A DNA stretch of 31,312 nt from CAYRMV01 sp964425255 (GCA_964425255.1 CAYRMV010000023.1:1-31312), one strand, 5' to 3'. Shown: positions 23,913 to 31,312, counted from the first letter of the stretch. Translations and numbers: made by a program. Notes: generated by a model not told the origin, from the letters alone.

Positions 23913-25412
23913 ATGAAACAAAAAGTAAATTTAGTTTGGTTAAAACGCGATCTTCGCCTGCAAGATCATGCTCCGTTTCATCAAGCAGAACAAACTAGTT
24001 TACCTTATTTGATTTTGTTTCTTTTTGAGCCTACCATGTGCTCTTATCCGGATACCTCTTCGCGTCATTTGCAGTTTATCTATCATTCACTGCTTGATAT
24101 GCAACAACAATTGGCTGTTTTTCAAAAGAAAATAACCATTTGTTATGGTGAAGCTTTGCCTGTCTTCCAATCATTAGCCGAATCTTTTGAGATCAATCAG
24201 GTTTTGAGTTACCAAGAAAGTGGTGTTCCATGGACATTCGAACGAGACAAACAAGTAAAAATTTTTTTCCAATCTAAAAGGATTTCTTGGTTAGAATTTC
24301 AACGAGATGGCGTAATTCGGGGAATTAAAAACAGATCAGACTGGGAAAAGAAATGGGCACAAGCAATCTTTTCACCTCCACTAGAAAATGCTTTTACCTA
24401 TCGTGAAACTCCAATTTGGGAACATCCTTTTACTTTGCCTCAACATTTTTTGAAAAAACTTCAAGTTTATCCGTCCATTTTTCAGCCTGCTGGTGAACGA
24501 ATGGCTTGGAAATACTTAAAAAGTTTTATGCAAAATCGGGGGTTTAACTACAGCAAACACATTTCTAAACCTACAGAAAGTCGACTTTCATGTGGGCGGA
24601 TTTCTCCTTACTTGGCTTGGGGCAACATAACAGTTCGTCAAGCGTATCAATTTTCCAAAAGTCATCCTAATTTCGAAAAGGGGAAACGTGCTTTTTCTAA
24701 TTTTCAGACACGTTTAATTTGGCGTGATCACTTTATCCAAAAGTTTGAAGTGGAATGTTCTTACGAAACGCATTGTATCAACCAAGGATTTGAACAGTTG
24801 GAACACCCGCTGAATCTTGATTTTATTGAACGTTGGAAACAAGGTAAAACAGGCTATCCTCTGGTGGATGCTTGCATGCGTTGTGTCGTGGAAACGGGTT
24901 GGATCAATTTTCGAATGAGGGCAATGGTTGTATCTTTTTTGTGTCACCATTTGTTTCAAGATTGGCGAACAGGCGTTTACTTTCTAGCACAACAATTTTT
25001 GGATTATGAACCAGGAATTCATTTTCCTCAATTTCAAATGCAAGCTGGTACAACAGGCATCAATTTAGTGCGCATTTACAATCCCGTTAAGCAGTCTTAT
25101 GACCAAGATCCAGAGGGTGTTTTTATTCGGAAATGGGTTCCTGAGTTGACTTCGATTCCTAATACTTTTATTCACGAACCTTGGAAGATGACTTTGTTGG
25201 AACAAGATATGAATCAATTTGTTTTGGGCAAAGATTATCCATTTCCACTAGTTGAATTGATAACTTCAGGAAAATTTGCCCGTGATCAAATTTGGGGACA
25301 TCGAAAGGAACTGGCTGTAAAAGAGGAAAACAAGCGGATTTTATCGGTTCACACCAAACGAAAATCTGAAAAGGAAAATCCTATTCGCATTCAAAGCAAA
25401 AATCATGAGTAA
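23913..25412 (+). CDS. Photolyase/cryptochrome-family protein with altered FAD-proximal motif
   Basis: 499 residues with an N-terminal Rossmann-like photolyase domain (VNLVWLKRDLRLQDH at 5-19) and a C-terminal FAD-binding helical domain. Conserved motifs include ISPYLAWGNITVRQAY (230-245), GKTGYPLVDACMRCVVETGW (311-330), DWRTG (350-354) and RIYNPVKQS (387-395). Where E. coli photolyase has its N-N-G-G-W-Q-W loop, this protein has IHFPQFQMQAGTTGIN (369-384) with no Trp, so the flavin-proximal Trp of the usual electron-transfer chain is missing. It is expected to repair UV damage or sense light. Its 3' end overlaps the next photolyase-type gene by 8 bp. The family is certain; whether it repairs CPDs, other lesions or acts as a sensor is open. 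Confidence 0.88.
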   Translation: MKQKVNLVWLKRDLRLQDHAPFHQAEQTSLPYLILFLFEPTMCSYPDTSSRHLQFIYHSLLDMQQQLAVFQKKITICYGEALPVFQSLAESFEINQVLSYQESGVPWTFERDKQVKIFFQSKRISWLEFQRDGVIRGIKNRSDWEKKWAQAIFSPPLENAFTYRETPIWEHPFTLPQHFLKKLQVYPSIFQPAGERMAWKYLKSFMQNRGFNYSKHISKPTESRLSCGRISPYLAWGNITVRQAYQFSKSHPNFEKGKRAFSNFQTRLIWRDHFIQKFEVECSYETHCINQGFEQLEHPLNLDFIERWKQGKTGYPLVDACMRCVVETGWINFRMRAMVVSFLCHHLFQDWRTGVYFLAQQFLDYEPGIHFPQFQMQAGTTGINLVRIYNPVKQSYDQDPEGVFIRKWVPELTSIPNTFIHEPWKMTLLEQDMNQFVLGKDYPFPLVELITSGKFARDQIWGHRKELAVKEENKRILSVHTKRKSEKENPIRIQSKNHE

Positions 25413-26886
25413 AATTATTTTGTTTTTCCCTCATCAGTTATTTGAAGATTTATCTTCTATGCCTACTGATGCTACGATCGTTTTGGTTGAAGAGTATTTG
25501 TTTTTCAAACAATATCGTTTTCACCAACAGAAAATAGCATTTCACCGGGCGAGTATGAAAAAGTTTGCTCAACACATCCAAGAGTCAGGAAGAAATTTGA
25601 TTTACATAGAGTCCATTTCGGAATATGGCGATATTCGGCTCCTTTTACCTTTTTTAAAAAAACAACAAGAGTTTGATGAGATTCACGTTTTTGATTTGGT
25701 GGATCAATGGTTAGAACAACGATTAAAAAAAGCGTGTGACTCGATAAATTGTTCTCTTTTTACTTATGATTCTCCGCAATTTTTAAATAAATCAAGCGAA
25801 ATTGTCACATATTTCAAAGATAAAAAGCGGTTTTTTCAAACAGACTTTTACATCGATCAACGCAAGAAAAGAGGAGTTTTAGTGGATGATTTCCACAAAC
25901 CTTTGGGAGGGAAATGGTCGTTTGATGCTGAAAACAGAAAAAAATACCCTGCCAAAAAAACACCTCCTCATACCCAATTTGAAATTTTTGATTCGTTTTA
26001 TGAAGAGGCATTTCAGTATGTTGAAACTCATTTTTCTGATCATGTTGGTGAGCTGAATCGAACATGTTTGTTTCCAACCGATTTTGGTCAAAGCAAAGCA
26101 TGGCTAGATCGTTTTCTGGAAAATCGGCTGTGGGAGTTTGGGATCTATGAAGATGCAATCGTGGAGCGAGAATCTGTTTTGCATCACAGCGTTCTCACTC
26201 CTATGTTGAATGTGGGTCTTCTTACGCCCGAATATATTCTCAAAAGAACGTTGGATTTTGCGGAAAAAGAATCTATCCCGCTCAACTCGTTGGAAGGATT
26301 CGTTCGACAAATTATGGGTTGGCGGGAATTCATCCGCGCGATGTACCAACTCAAAGGGGTAGATCAACGCACGCGTAATTTCTGGCAATTTAAACGAAAA
26401 ATTCCAGCTTCTTTTTGGGATGGAACAACTGGAATTACTCCTGTTGACGCAACCATTCGAAAATTAAACAAAACAGCGTATTGTCATCACATTGAACGAT
26501 TGATGGTTTTGGGTAATTTTATGTTGCTGTGTGAGTTTGATCCCGATGAGGTTTATAAATGGTTTATGGTTTTTTTCATTGATTCGTATGACTGGGTCAT
26601 GGTTCCAAATGTGTATGGAATGAGTCAATTTGCTGATGGTGGAATATTTGCAACAAAACCATACATCAGCGGAAGCAATTATTTATTTAAAATGAGTGAC
26701 TATTCCAAGGGTTCATGGAGTGAAATTTGGGATGCATTATTTTGGAATTTTATGGATAAACACCGTGATTTTTTTCTCCAAAATCCACGATTAGGCATGC
26801 TAATCAAACAATACGACAAGCAGCCCATTGAAAAACGAGAAAAACACGTCCGAATTGCAGATGACTTCCTTCAAAAATGGATGTAA
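25405..26886 (+). CDS. FeS-BCP/PhrB-like (6-4) photolyase relative lacking the cluster cysteines
   Basis: 493 residues, of the bacterial cryptochrome/(6-4) photolyase (PhrB, FeS-BCP) family. The N-terminal antenna domain begins KIILFFPHQLF. The C-terminal domain has FVRQIMGWREFIRAMY (299-314), the paired histidines HHIERLM (361-367), NVYGMSQFADGG (402-413) and TKPYISGSNY (417-426). In Agrobacterium PhrB four cysteines hold a 4Fe-4S cluster. Here the position of the first is Pro346 (GITPVD), and the loop with the other three is replaced by SDYSKGSWSEIWDALFW (431-447), with no Cys and about ten residues shorter. The protein therefore should not bind that cluster. It is translationally coupled to the upstream photolyase gene. 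The family call is strong; lesion specificity is inferred. Confidence 0.88.
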   Translation: MSKIILFFPHQLFEDLSSMPTDATIVLVEEYLFFKQYRFHQQKIAFHRASMKKFAQHIQESGRNLIYIESISEYGDIRLLLPFLKKQQEFDEIHVFDLVDQWLEQRLKKACDSINCSLFTYDSPQFLNKSSEIVTYFKDKKRFFQTDFYIDQRKKRGVLVDDFHKPLGGKWSFDAENRKKYPAKKTPPHTQFEIFDSFYEEAFQYVETHFSDHVGELNRTCLFPTDFGQSKAWLDRFLENRLWEFGIYEDAIVERESVLHHSVLTPMLNVGLLTPEYILKRTLDFAEKESIPLNSLEGFVRQIMGWREFIRAMYQLKGVDQRTRNFWQFKRKIPASFWDGTTGITPVDATIRKLNKTAYCHHIERLMVLGNFMLLCEFDPDEVYKWFMVFFIDSYDWVMVPNVYGMSQFADGGIFATKPYISGSNYLFKMSDYSKGSWSEIWDALFWNFMDKHRDFFLQNPRLGMLIKQYDKQPIEKREKHVRIADDFLQKWM

Positions 26887-26902
26887 AATAGAGTAAAAAG
26901 TG

Positions 26903-26910
26903 TATTTTTG
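26903..26910 (+). promoter_or_regulatory. -7 box before the serine-hydrolase gene
   Basis: TATTTTTG is a perfect TAnnTTTG match ending 6 bp before the ATG at 26917, which predicts a very short or absent 5' leader. No clear -33 element. The gene could also be reached by read-through from the photolyase genes. Confidence 0.35.
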
Positions 26911-26916
26911 ACCTTC

Positions 26917-28086
26917 ATGAAGGGGGTTTTTCTAGTTTTTTTGTGTTTTTTCTTGTTTTTGTTGCTTGCTTGTAGCACGGATAAAAAAGATGTTATTGAA
27001 CCCTCAACTAACTCGAAAAAGGAAGTTTCTATGCTTCCTAAATTGAATAAACCATCCACGCAATATGTTTTAGAGAAGCGAACTAAAATCCATGCTTTTT
27101 TCCGAAAAAATATGGAACAAGGAAGGTTTAATGGGACATTTCTCGTTGCCAAAAATGGACATATTCTTTACGAACGTTATCTGGGCTTTTCACATTTAAA
27201 TCCACCAGAAAAGATGTTGGTCAACACTCCTTTGCATGTGGCTTCAGTGAGTAAAGTGGCAACTGCCTTGGCTGTTCTGCGTTTGGTGGATCAACAAAAA
27301 ATAAAACTAGACGAGGATATTCGAACGTATTTGCCTGAAATTCCTTATGAAGGCGTTACGGTGAGGATGTTGCTCAATCACCGAAGTGGAATTCCCTATT
27401 ACGGTTATTTTACTTTTGAAAAGTGGGATTTGGGTAAAACACTACACAACGAAGATATTTTGCGTTTGCTACAAAAACACCAATTTCCGCTCAATTTCCC
27501 TCCCGGAAAACGTTTTGCTTACTGCAATACAAACTATGCTTTGCTTGCTATCATAGTAGAAAGAACAAGTTATTTACTTTTTCCAGATGCAATGAAAAGC
27601 TTGGTTTTTGACCCTTTGGGGATGAAAAATAGTTTCATTTTATCCACTGAAAAGCAAATGAAAGAAGTTGCTCCATCGTATTTAAGTTCCCGTAAACAAG
27701 TGGCATTTGATTATTTGGATGCCGTTTATGGCGACAAAAATTTGTACACAACTCCACGGGATTTGATGCGGATGGATTTAGCGACATACTCCAAGGATTT
27801 TCTTTCCGATTCGCTTCGCGAGCAAATGTTTCGGGGTTATAGTTACGAGAAGAAGGGAAAAGCGAATTATGGATTAGGAATTCGGATGAAAGAAGAAGAA
27901 GGGAAAGACCCCTATTTTTTTCATACCGGTTGGTGGCATGGAAGTACAAGTTGTTATGCTTCTCTTCGAAGTGATACCGTTTGTGTGATTGCCATTTCAA
28001 ATGTCTATAACAGGAGTGTTTATCGGATTAATCGCTTGGCAAATCTGTTTGGTAACTATCCGTTTTCATTCGAAGAGCAGGAATAA
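26917..28086 (+). CDS. Serine hydrolase lipoprotein (class C beta-lactamase fold)
   Basis: 389 residues from the ATG at 26917. A lipobox LLLAC puts the lipidated cysteine at Cys19, so the protein should be membrane-anchored and extracytoplasmic. The beta-lactamase/penicillin-binding-protein-like domain shows the nucleophile motif S-V-S-K (Ser110 to Lys113), Y-C-N (202-204, the Y-x-N motif) and HTGWWHG near the C-terminus in place of K-T-G. LLNHRSGIP (152-160) is a further family signature. Such proteins include esterases, D,D-peptidases and D-amino-acid hydrolases; true beta-lactamase activity is not implied. It lies 30 bp after the second photolyase gene. The upstream in-frame TTG at 26908 is inside the promoter box and is rejected as a start. 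Confidence 0.87.
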   Translation: MKGVFLVFLCFFLFLLLACSTDKKDVIEPSTNSKKEVSMLPKLNKPSTQYVLEKRTKIHAFFRKNMEQGRFNGTFLVAKNGHILYERYLGFSHLNPPEKMLVNTPLHVASVSKVATALAVLRLVDQQKIKLDEDIRTYLPEIPYEGVTVRMLLNHRSGIPYYGYFTFEKWDLGKTLHNEDILRLLQKHQFPLNFPPGKRFAYCNTNYALLAIIVERTSYLLFPDAMKSLVFDPLGMKNSFILSTEKQMKEVAPSYLSSRKQVAFDYLDAVYGDKNLYTTPRDLMRMDLATYSKDFLSDSLREQMFRGYSYEKKGKANYGLGIRMKEEEGKDPYFFHTGWWHGSTSCYASLRSDTVCVIAISNVYNRSVYRINRLANLFGNYPFSFEEQE

Positions 28087-28116
28087 AAAAACCGATGTCT
28101 CAAAAAACATCGGTTT
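28085..28116 (-). terminator. Terminator of the twin lipoprotein operon
   Basis: AAACCGATGT (28089-28098) and ACATCGGTTT (28107-28116) are perfect 10-bp arms with an 8-nt loop. On the minus strand the hairpin is followed by a T run (28085-28090), which suits the genes from 28895. On the plus strand only TTT follows, so it may serve the serine-hydrolase gene weakly too. Confidence 0.85.
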
Positions 28117-28136
28117 AAGTAAAGTGTCTTTTTATC

Positions 28137-28505
28137 TTAAATAAATACAGTTTCTTCCGAAGTAGTTTCTTCTTCAATTTTGATGATTCCTGTACCTGAT
28201 AATCCGTTTTTTTCTGCTTTGATGTTCAATACTGCAACACCTGCTTGGCCTAATTGGTAAACTTCGTTAAAGTTGAAAATCGCTTCACCTGCAGCATTGG
28301 TATAAGCAGTATCGAATAATACAACACTTGATTGCTTGTTTTCTGTTGATGATCCGTATAAAACCACTCGACAGTCTGAAACAGGGGTATTGTTTGCTTT
28401 GTCAAGAACAGTTACCTTAGCAATTGTATCTTTTTTCTTTCTACACGAGTAGCTAACAGCTAAACCTAGAAAAGCGATTCCGAAAAGAGCAAAATATTTT
28501 TTCAT
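28137..28505 (-). CDS. Small lipoprotein A (paralogue pair)
   Basis: 122 residues. The signal ends in a lipobox-like VSYSC with Cys21, so the product is probably a lipoprotein. The rest (about 30-115) looks like one Ig/carboxypeptidase-regulatory-like beta domain: KVTVLDKANNTPVSDCRVVL, DTAYTNAAGEAIFNF, then LSGTGIIKIEEE. The same elements in the same order occur in the neighbouring gene upstream, so the two are likely diverged tandem duplicates. It starts 6 bp after the stop of that gene. Function unknown. Confidence 0.75.
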   Translation of the reverse strand: MKKYFALFGIAFLGLAVSYSCRKKKDTIAKVTVLDKANNTPVSDCRVVLYGSSTENKQSSVVLFDTAYTNAAGEAIFNFNEVYQLGQAGVAVLNIKAEKNGLSGTGIIKIEEETTSEETVFI

Positions 28506-28511
28506 ACGTTA

Positions 28512-28895
28512 TTATTCTATAATTGTAATTGTTTCAACATTGGTGATGTATGCTCTACAACGGATACGACCTGTACCTGAAGCAACATCTTTTTTAACGA
28601 TCACGTCAAAATAACCAATTGTCCCTTTCTTTGGCTTTTCTCCGAAATAGTCAGCCATATCAAATTCAGCAAATCCAGCTGTGTTTGTCAATAAAGTGTC
28701 CACGTAAGGGTTTGTTGGTGGATCAGAATTTACATCGCCTATGATAACAACACGGGCGTTGGACACCAATGCATTACTTTCAGAGCGAACAAAAATTTTG
28801 ATGATAGATGGGTCTTTCTTGTTACAAGAACCAACTATTGTTAATGCAAACACAAGAAGTGTAGCAGCCGAAGCATATTTGAACCATTTTTTCAT
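28512..28895 (-). CDS. Small lipoprotein B (paralogue pair)
   Basis: 127 residues from the ATG at 28895, chosen because MKKWFKYASAATLLVFALTI then forms a normal lipoprotein signal ending VGSC (Cys24). An ATG 12 bp upstream would add four residues. The mature domain shares the order of its paralogue: LVSNARVVIIGD, DTLLTNTAGFAEFDMADYF, ASGTGRIRCRAYI. The family looks like a single beta-sandwich domain; no binding partner is evident. First gene of a two-gene operon with a TAnnTTTG promoter and a terminator. Confidence 0.75.
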   Translation of the reverse strand: MKKWFKYASAATLLVFALTIVGSCNKKDPSIIKIFVRSESNALVSNARVVIIGDVNSDPPTNPYVDTLLTNTAGFAEFDMADYFGEKPKKGTIGYFDVIVKKDVASGTGRIRCRAYITNVETITIIE

Positions 28896-28917
28896 TGTAG
28901 TATCCATCAATTCTTTC

Positions 28918-28952
28918 CAAAGTTAAGCGAAATCTTTCACTTATTTTCCAAA
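28918..28952 (-). promoter_or_regulatory. Promoter of the twin lipoprotein operon
   Basis: Minus strand: TTTG (28949-28952), 23 bp, TAACTTTG (28918-28925). The -7 box is a perfect TAnnTTTG match, 22 bp before the ATG at 28895. The spacing is slightly long. Confidence 0.42.
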
Positions 28953-29011
28953 ATGTTTGTAAATTACTAAATTCGTGCTCTAATTGCACAAACTATAACA
29001 TGTAACGAGAA

Positions 29012-29044
29012 TTTGTTTAAAAAGTTTCACGTTTTTTAGTTGTG
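29012..29044 (+). promoter_or_regulatory. Possible pheS promoter
   Basis: TTTG (29012-29015), 21 bp, TAGTTGTG (29037-29044), one mismatch to TAnnTTTG. A leader of about 45-50 nt would precede pheS; I see no clear attenuator or T-box in it. Confidence 0.3.
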
Positions 29045-29096
29045 TAGAACACATAATAGACGAATAATTCCTTTAAAAGGTTGATAATACAAACAG

Positions 29097-30119
29097 ATGA
29101 AAGAAAAAATTACACAAATTGAAGCTGAAATACATGCGTATCCAATTCAAAATATGACTGAATTAGAAGCGTTTCGAATTCATTTTATTGGTTCAAAAGG
29201 AATTGTCAAAAATCTATTTTCTGAGTTAAAATCTGTTCCGAATGAGGACAAAAAAGAAGTGGGTCAACGAATGAATGCACTTCGTCAATTGGCTGAATCT
29301 AAGTTTGCTGAAGCAAAAGATAAGTTGGAAGAAGTGAATCAAAGTGCAGATCAATTGGATTTTTCTCGTCCAGGTGAAGATGCTTCCATTGGTTCTCATC
29401 ATCCTATTTCGTTGGTTCGTGCAGAAATTATTTCCATTTTTAATCGCATCGGTTACATTGTTTCTGAAGGTCCAGAAATTGAGGATGATTGGCACAACTT
29501 TTCTGCCTTAAATTTTCCCCCTGAGCATCCTGCACGCGATATGCAAGATACATTCTTCATCGAAAAAGGGGAAACAGAGATGGCACTTCGAACACATACT
29601 TCTTCGGTACAAGTGCGTGTGATGGAAAACCAAAAACCACCCATCCGAACAATTTCACCAGGAAGAGTATACCGAAATGAAGCCATTTCTGCTCGAGCTC
29701 ATTGTTTTTTCCATCAAGTAGAAGGATTGTACATCGATAAAAATGTTTCTTTTGCTGATTTGAAACAAACCTTACTTTATTTTGCCAAGGAAATGTTTGG
29801 AGAAAAAGCACAAATTCGATTGAGACCATCGTATTTTCCTTTTACAGAACCAAGTGCAGAGGTAGATGTTTCATGTACGATTTGCAATGCGCAAGGATGT
29901 AATGTCTGCAAACATACGGGTTGGCTTGAAATTTTAGGTTGTGGAATGGTTGATCCAAATGTCTTAGAAGCATGTGGAATTGATTCAAATGAATATACGG
30001 GTTTTGCTTTCGGAATGGGAGTTGAACGCATTACGCAATTGAAATACAAAGTCAATGATTTGCGTTTGTATTCGGAGAACGATGTTCGTTTTCTTCGTCA
30101 ATTTACTTCATCGTTGTAA
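29097..30119 (+). CDS. pheS: Phenylalanine--tRNA ligase alpha subunit
   Basis: The catalytic alpha subunit of the alpha2beta2 enzyme that charges tRNA-Phe. At 340 residues it is full length. An N-terminal coiled-coil arm (about 1-85) is followed by the class II core: RAEIISIFNRIGYIVSEGPE, MQDTFFIEKG, ALRTHTSSVQVR (motif 2 region), FFHQVEGLYIDKNV, RLRPSYFPFTEPSAEVDVSC and FGMGVERITQLKY (motif 3). A four-cysteine CxxC-type insertion (CTICNAQGCNVC) resembles the zinc-binding-like knuckle found in many bacterial PheS. The beta subunit gene pheT is not in the window, so the two are not adjacent downstream. ytxJ follows after 2 bp. Confidence 0.96.
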   Translation: MKEKITQIEAEIHAYPIQNMTELEAFRIHFIGSKGIVKNLFSELKSVPNEDKKEVGQRMNALRQLAESKFAEAKDKLEEVNQSADQLDFSRPGEDASIGSHHPISLVRAEIISIFNRIGYIVSEGPEIEDDWHNFSALNFPPEHPARDMQDTFFIEKGETEMALRTHTSSVQVRVMENQKPPIRTISPGRVYRNEAISARAHCFFHQVEGLYIDKNVSFADLKQTLLYFAKEMFGEKAQIRLRPSYFPFTEPSAEVDVSCTICNAQGCNVCKHTGWLEILGCGMVDPNVLEACGIDSNEYTGFAFGMGVERITQLKYKVNDLRLYSENDVRFLRQFTSSL

Positions 30120-30121
30120 CT

Positions 30122-30493
30122 ATGGGATTTTTTTCATCTAATACTTCCAACGCTTATCCGTGGAAAAAAATGGATCAGTTGAACGACATCGAAGCGGTCA
30201 TAGATGCTTCTTTTACGAAACCGCAATTGGTGTTTAAGCACAGTACACGATGTAGTATTTCATCTTGGGTTCTCAAAGATTTTGAAAAATCCTGGAATTG
30301 GGATACTTTGCCTGCTGATGCTCATTTTTTGGATTTAATCGCTTTTCGGTCGGTCTCTAATCATATAGCTGAAGTAGCTGATGTAGAACATCAAAGTCCG
30401 CAAGTTTTGGTGTTTCATCAAGGAAAATGTATTTACAATGCTTCACATCAATCGATTGACGCACTAAAAATTAGTAAAATTTTACAACATTAA
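30122..30493 (+). CDS. ytxJ: Bacillithiol system redox-active protein YtxJ
   Basis: 123 residues, thioredoxin-like fold, DUF2847 family. The conserved motif KHSTRCSISSWVLKDF (39-54) contains the single active-site Cys44; the family is thought to act as a monothiol bacilliredoxin that removes bacillithiol from proteins. VLVFHQGKCIYNASHQSI near the C-terminus is also typical. It acts in the cytoplasm. Its ATG is 2 bp after the pheS stop, so it is probably co-transcribed with it. Presence of YtxJ suggests that the host makes bacillithiol, as many Bacteroidota do. Confidence 0.88.
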   Translation: MGFFSSNTSNAYPWKKMDQLNDIEAVIDASFTKPQLVFKHSTRCSISSWVLKDFEKSWNWDTLPADAHFLDLIAFRSVSNHIAEVADVEHQSPQVLVFHQGKCIYNASHQSIDALKISKILQH

Positions 30494-30497
30494 TATC

Positions 30498-31312
30498 ATG
30501 GGAAAAGGAAAACGAATTGCGATATTGGTCGTTCTGGGTCTTGTTATTTTGGCATTTATCTTGGGACCACTTTTCAAAGGAAAAGGAGGAGGAGATGATA
30601 TGCGAGCAACGCCTGCAGAATTTACATTTCCCGATAATTTAGCGATTCGATTAAATGAAATTGCCCCAATCGAAATCGAAGTCAAATCGGATGATGTGGT
30701 AGAGTTAATCTTGGTTTATCAAGATAGTATTTTCAAACGTTGGACAAATCCAAGTGGAACGATAAAATACAACTTCGAAGGAGATTATTTTGGTTTAGGC
30801 GCGCGCCAGCTTGTGTTGCAATCCAAAGTGAAATCGGGTCAAGTGTTTACGGATGTTCGTTTGGTGCGTGTGCTGTCAGATGTTGATCCTATCGAACGAA
30901 AAGCAAAAGTGGTGAGTTTATTTCCACATAATTCCCTTCATTTTACACAAGGTTTTGAATTTTCGGATGGTGTTTTATATGAAAGTACAGGCCAATACAA
31001 TGAAAGTAAAGTGATGCAAGTTTCTTTGACAACTGGCAATCCTCTGGATGGAAAATCGATTGGTTTGGACGGAAATTATTTTGGTGAAGGAATCACTGTT
31101 TTAGGAGATAATGTATATCAAATTACATGGAAAGAACAAAAATGTTTTGTGTACAATAAAAAGACCATGCAATTAGAAAAGGATCTTGCCTATACAGGAG
31201 AAGGTTGGGGTTTATGTAATGATGGTAAATCGTTGATTATGTCTGATGGAACGGAACGCTTGTATTTCCGTGATCCGAAGTCTTTTCAAGTGCAGCGCAT
31301 CATTGAAGTCTA
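30498..31312 (+). CDS. Glutaminyl-peptide cyclotransferase (3' truncated)
   Basis: An open frame from the ATG at 30498 to the window end (271 codons, no stop). The N-terminus has a membrane anchor (about 7-26). A beta-rich insert of about 100 residues follows, and then the glutamine cyclotransferase propeller: FTQGFEFSDGVLYESTGQY, YFGEGITVLGDNVYQITWKE and YTGEGWGLCNDGKSLIMSDG. These are the plant/bacterial-type (Glu_cyclase_2) QC signatures; the enzyme turns N-terminal Gln into pyroglutamate. Bacteroidota members are usually envelope proteins and protect exported proteins whose mature end is Gln, as several signal peptides in this window would leave. It starts 4 bp after ytxJ. The remaining C-terminus lies outside the window. 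Confidence 0.9.
   Translation, partial: MGKGKRIAILVVLGLVILAFILGPLFKGKGGGDDMRATPAEFTFPDNLAIRLNEIAPIEIEVKSDDVVELILVYQDSIFKRWTNPSGTIKYNFEGDYFGLGARQLVLQSKVKSGQVFTDVRLVRVLSDVDPIERKAKVVSLFPHNSLHFTQGFEFSDGVLYESTGQYNESKVMQVSLTTGNPLDGKSIGLDGNYFGEGITVLGDNVYQITWKEQKCFVYNKKTMQLEKDLAYTGEGWGLCNDGKSLIMSDGTERLYFRDPKSFQVQRIIEV

Noticed and set aside
25814..26158. A 114-codon minus-strand open frame inside the second photolyase gene.
   Set aside because: Opposes a well-conserved gene; composition is that of a shadow frame.
27635..28000. A 121-codon minus-strand open frame inside the serine-hydrolase gene.
   Set aside because: Covers conserved C-terminal hydrolase motifs on the other strand and has no recognisable protein features.
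29065..29085. Short palindromic CCTTTAAAAGG in the pheS leader as a possible attenuator.
   Set aside because: Too short, no loop, no Phe-rich leader peptide and no terminator-like T run.
1..31312. Transposons, prophage, CRISPR, tRNA or rRNA genes, restriction or anti-phage systems.
   Set aside because: No transposase, integrase, repeat-spacer pattern, tRNA-like cloverleaf or defence-type protein was recognised on either strand by reading; covariance-model searches were not possible.

Overview
The window looks like chromosomal DNA of a low-GC member of the Bacteroidota, probably Flavobacteriia and possibly a Crocinitomicaceae/Fluviicola-like bacterium. This is an inference. It rests on a type IX secretion C-terminal sorting domain, many TPR sensor proteins, a YtxJ-type bacillithiol protein, a FeoB-associated Cys-rich miniprotein, a PheS of the Bacteroidota type, weak Shine-Dalgarno sites and repeated TAnnTTTG promoter boxes. 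I saw no tRNA, rRNA, CRISPR array, insertion sequence or prophage gene. No gene-free stretch exceeds about 200 bases.

Layout. 1-3314 (+): 3' part of radA, then a TPR/SpoIIE-type phosphatase. 3316-7554 (-): a five-gene dlt-like cassette in the order dltC-dltD-dltX-dltB-dltA, including a 51-residue DltX-like protein. 7746-10124 (+): a secreted Met-rich protein of unknown function and a queuosine-precursor transporter of the YhhQ type. 10121-13616 (-): recJ, tag, a small secreted protein and an SRPBCC-fold membrane protein. 13754-16801 (-): an iron operon feoA-feoB, a 47-residue Cys-rich miniprotein and a DUF5715/M15-like protein, preceded by a perfect 12-bp inverted repeat at the feoA start. 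16933-20385 (-): a 1150-residue T9SS-exported choice-of-anchor-I protein. 20586-23822: a small secreted protein (+), a TPR histidine kinase (-) and miaE (-). 23913-28086 (+): two overlapping photolyase/cryptochrome genes and a serine-hydrolase lipoprotein. 28137-28895 (-): two related small lipoproteins. 29097-31312 (+): pheS, ytxJ and the 5' part of a glutaminyl-peptide cyclotransferase.

The most notable system is the dlt-like cassette. In Firmicutes, DltA and DltC activate and carry D-alanine, and DltB, DltX and DltD pass it across the membrane to teichoic acid. The cassette here keeps every visible key residue: the D-Ala-selective FCGE cysteine of DltA, the DltC phosphopantetheine serine, the DltB histidines, the DltD Ser and Asp-His motifs, and the FxYxxF C-terminus of DltX. 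The host, however, appears to be Gram-negative and should lack teichoic acids, so the acceptor is unknown. Other points of interest are two photolyase paralogues with altered redox motifs, the hairpin/operator at feoA, and the peptidase-like protein inside the feo operon.
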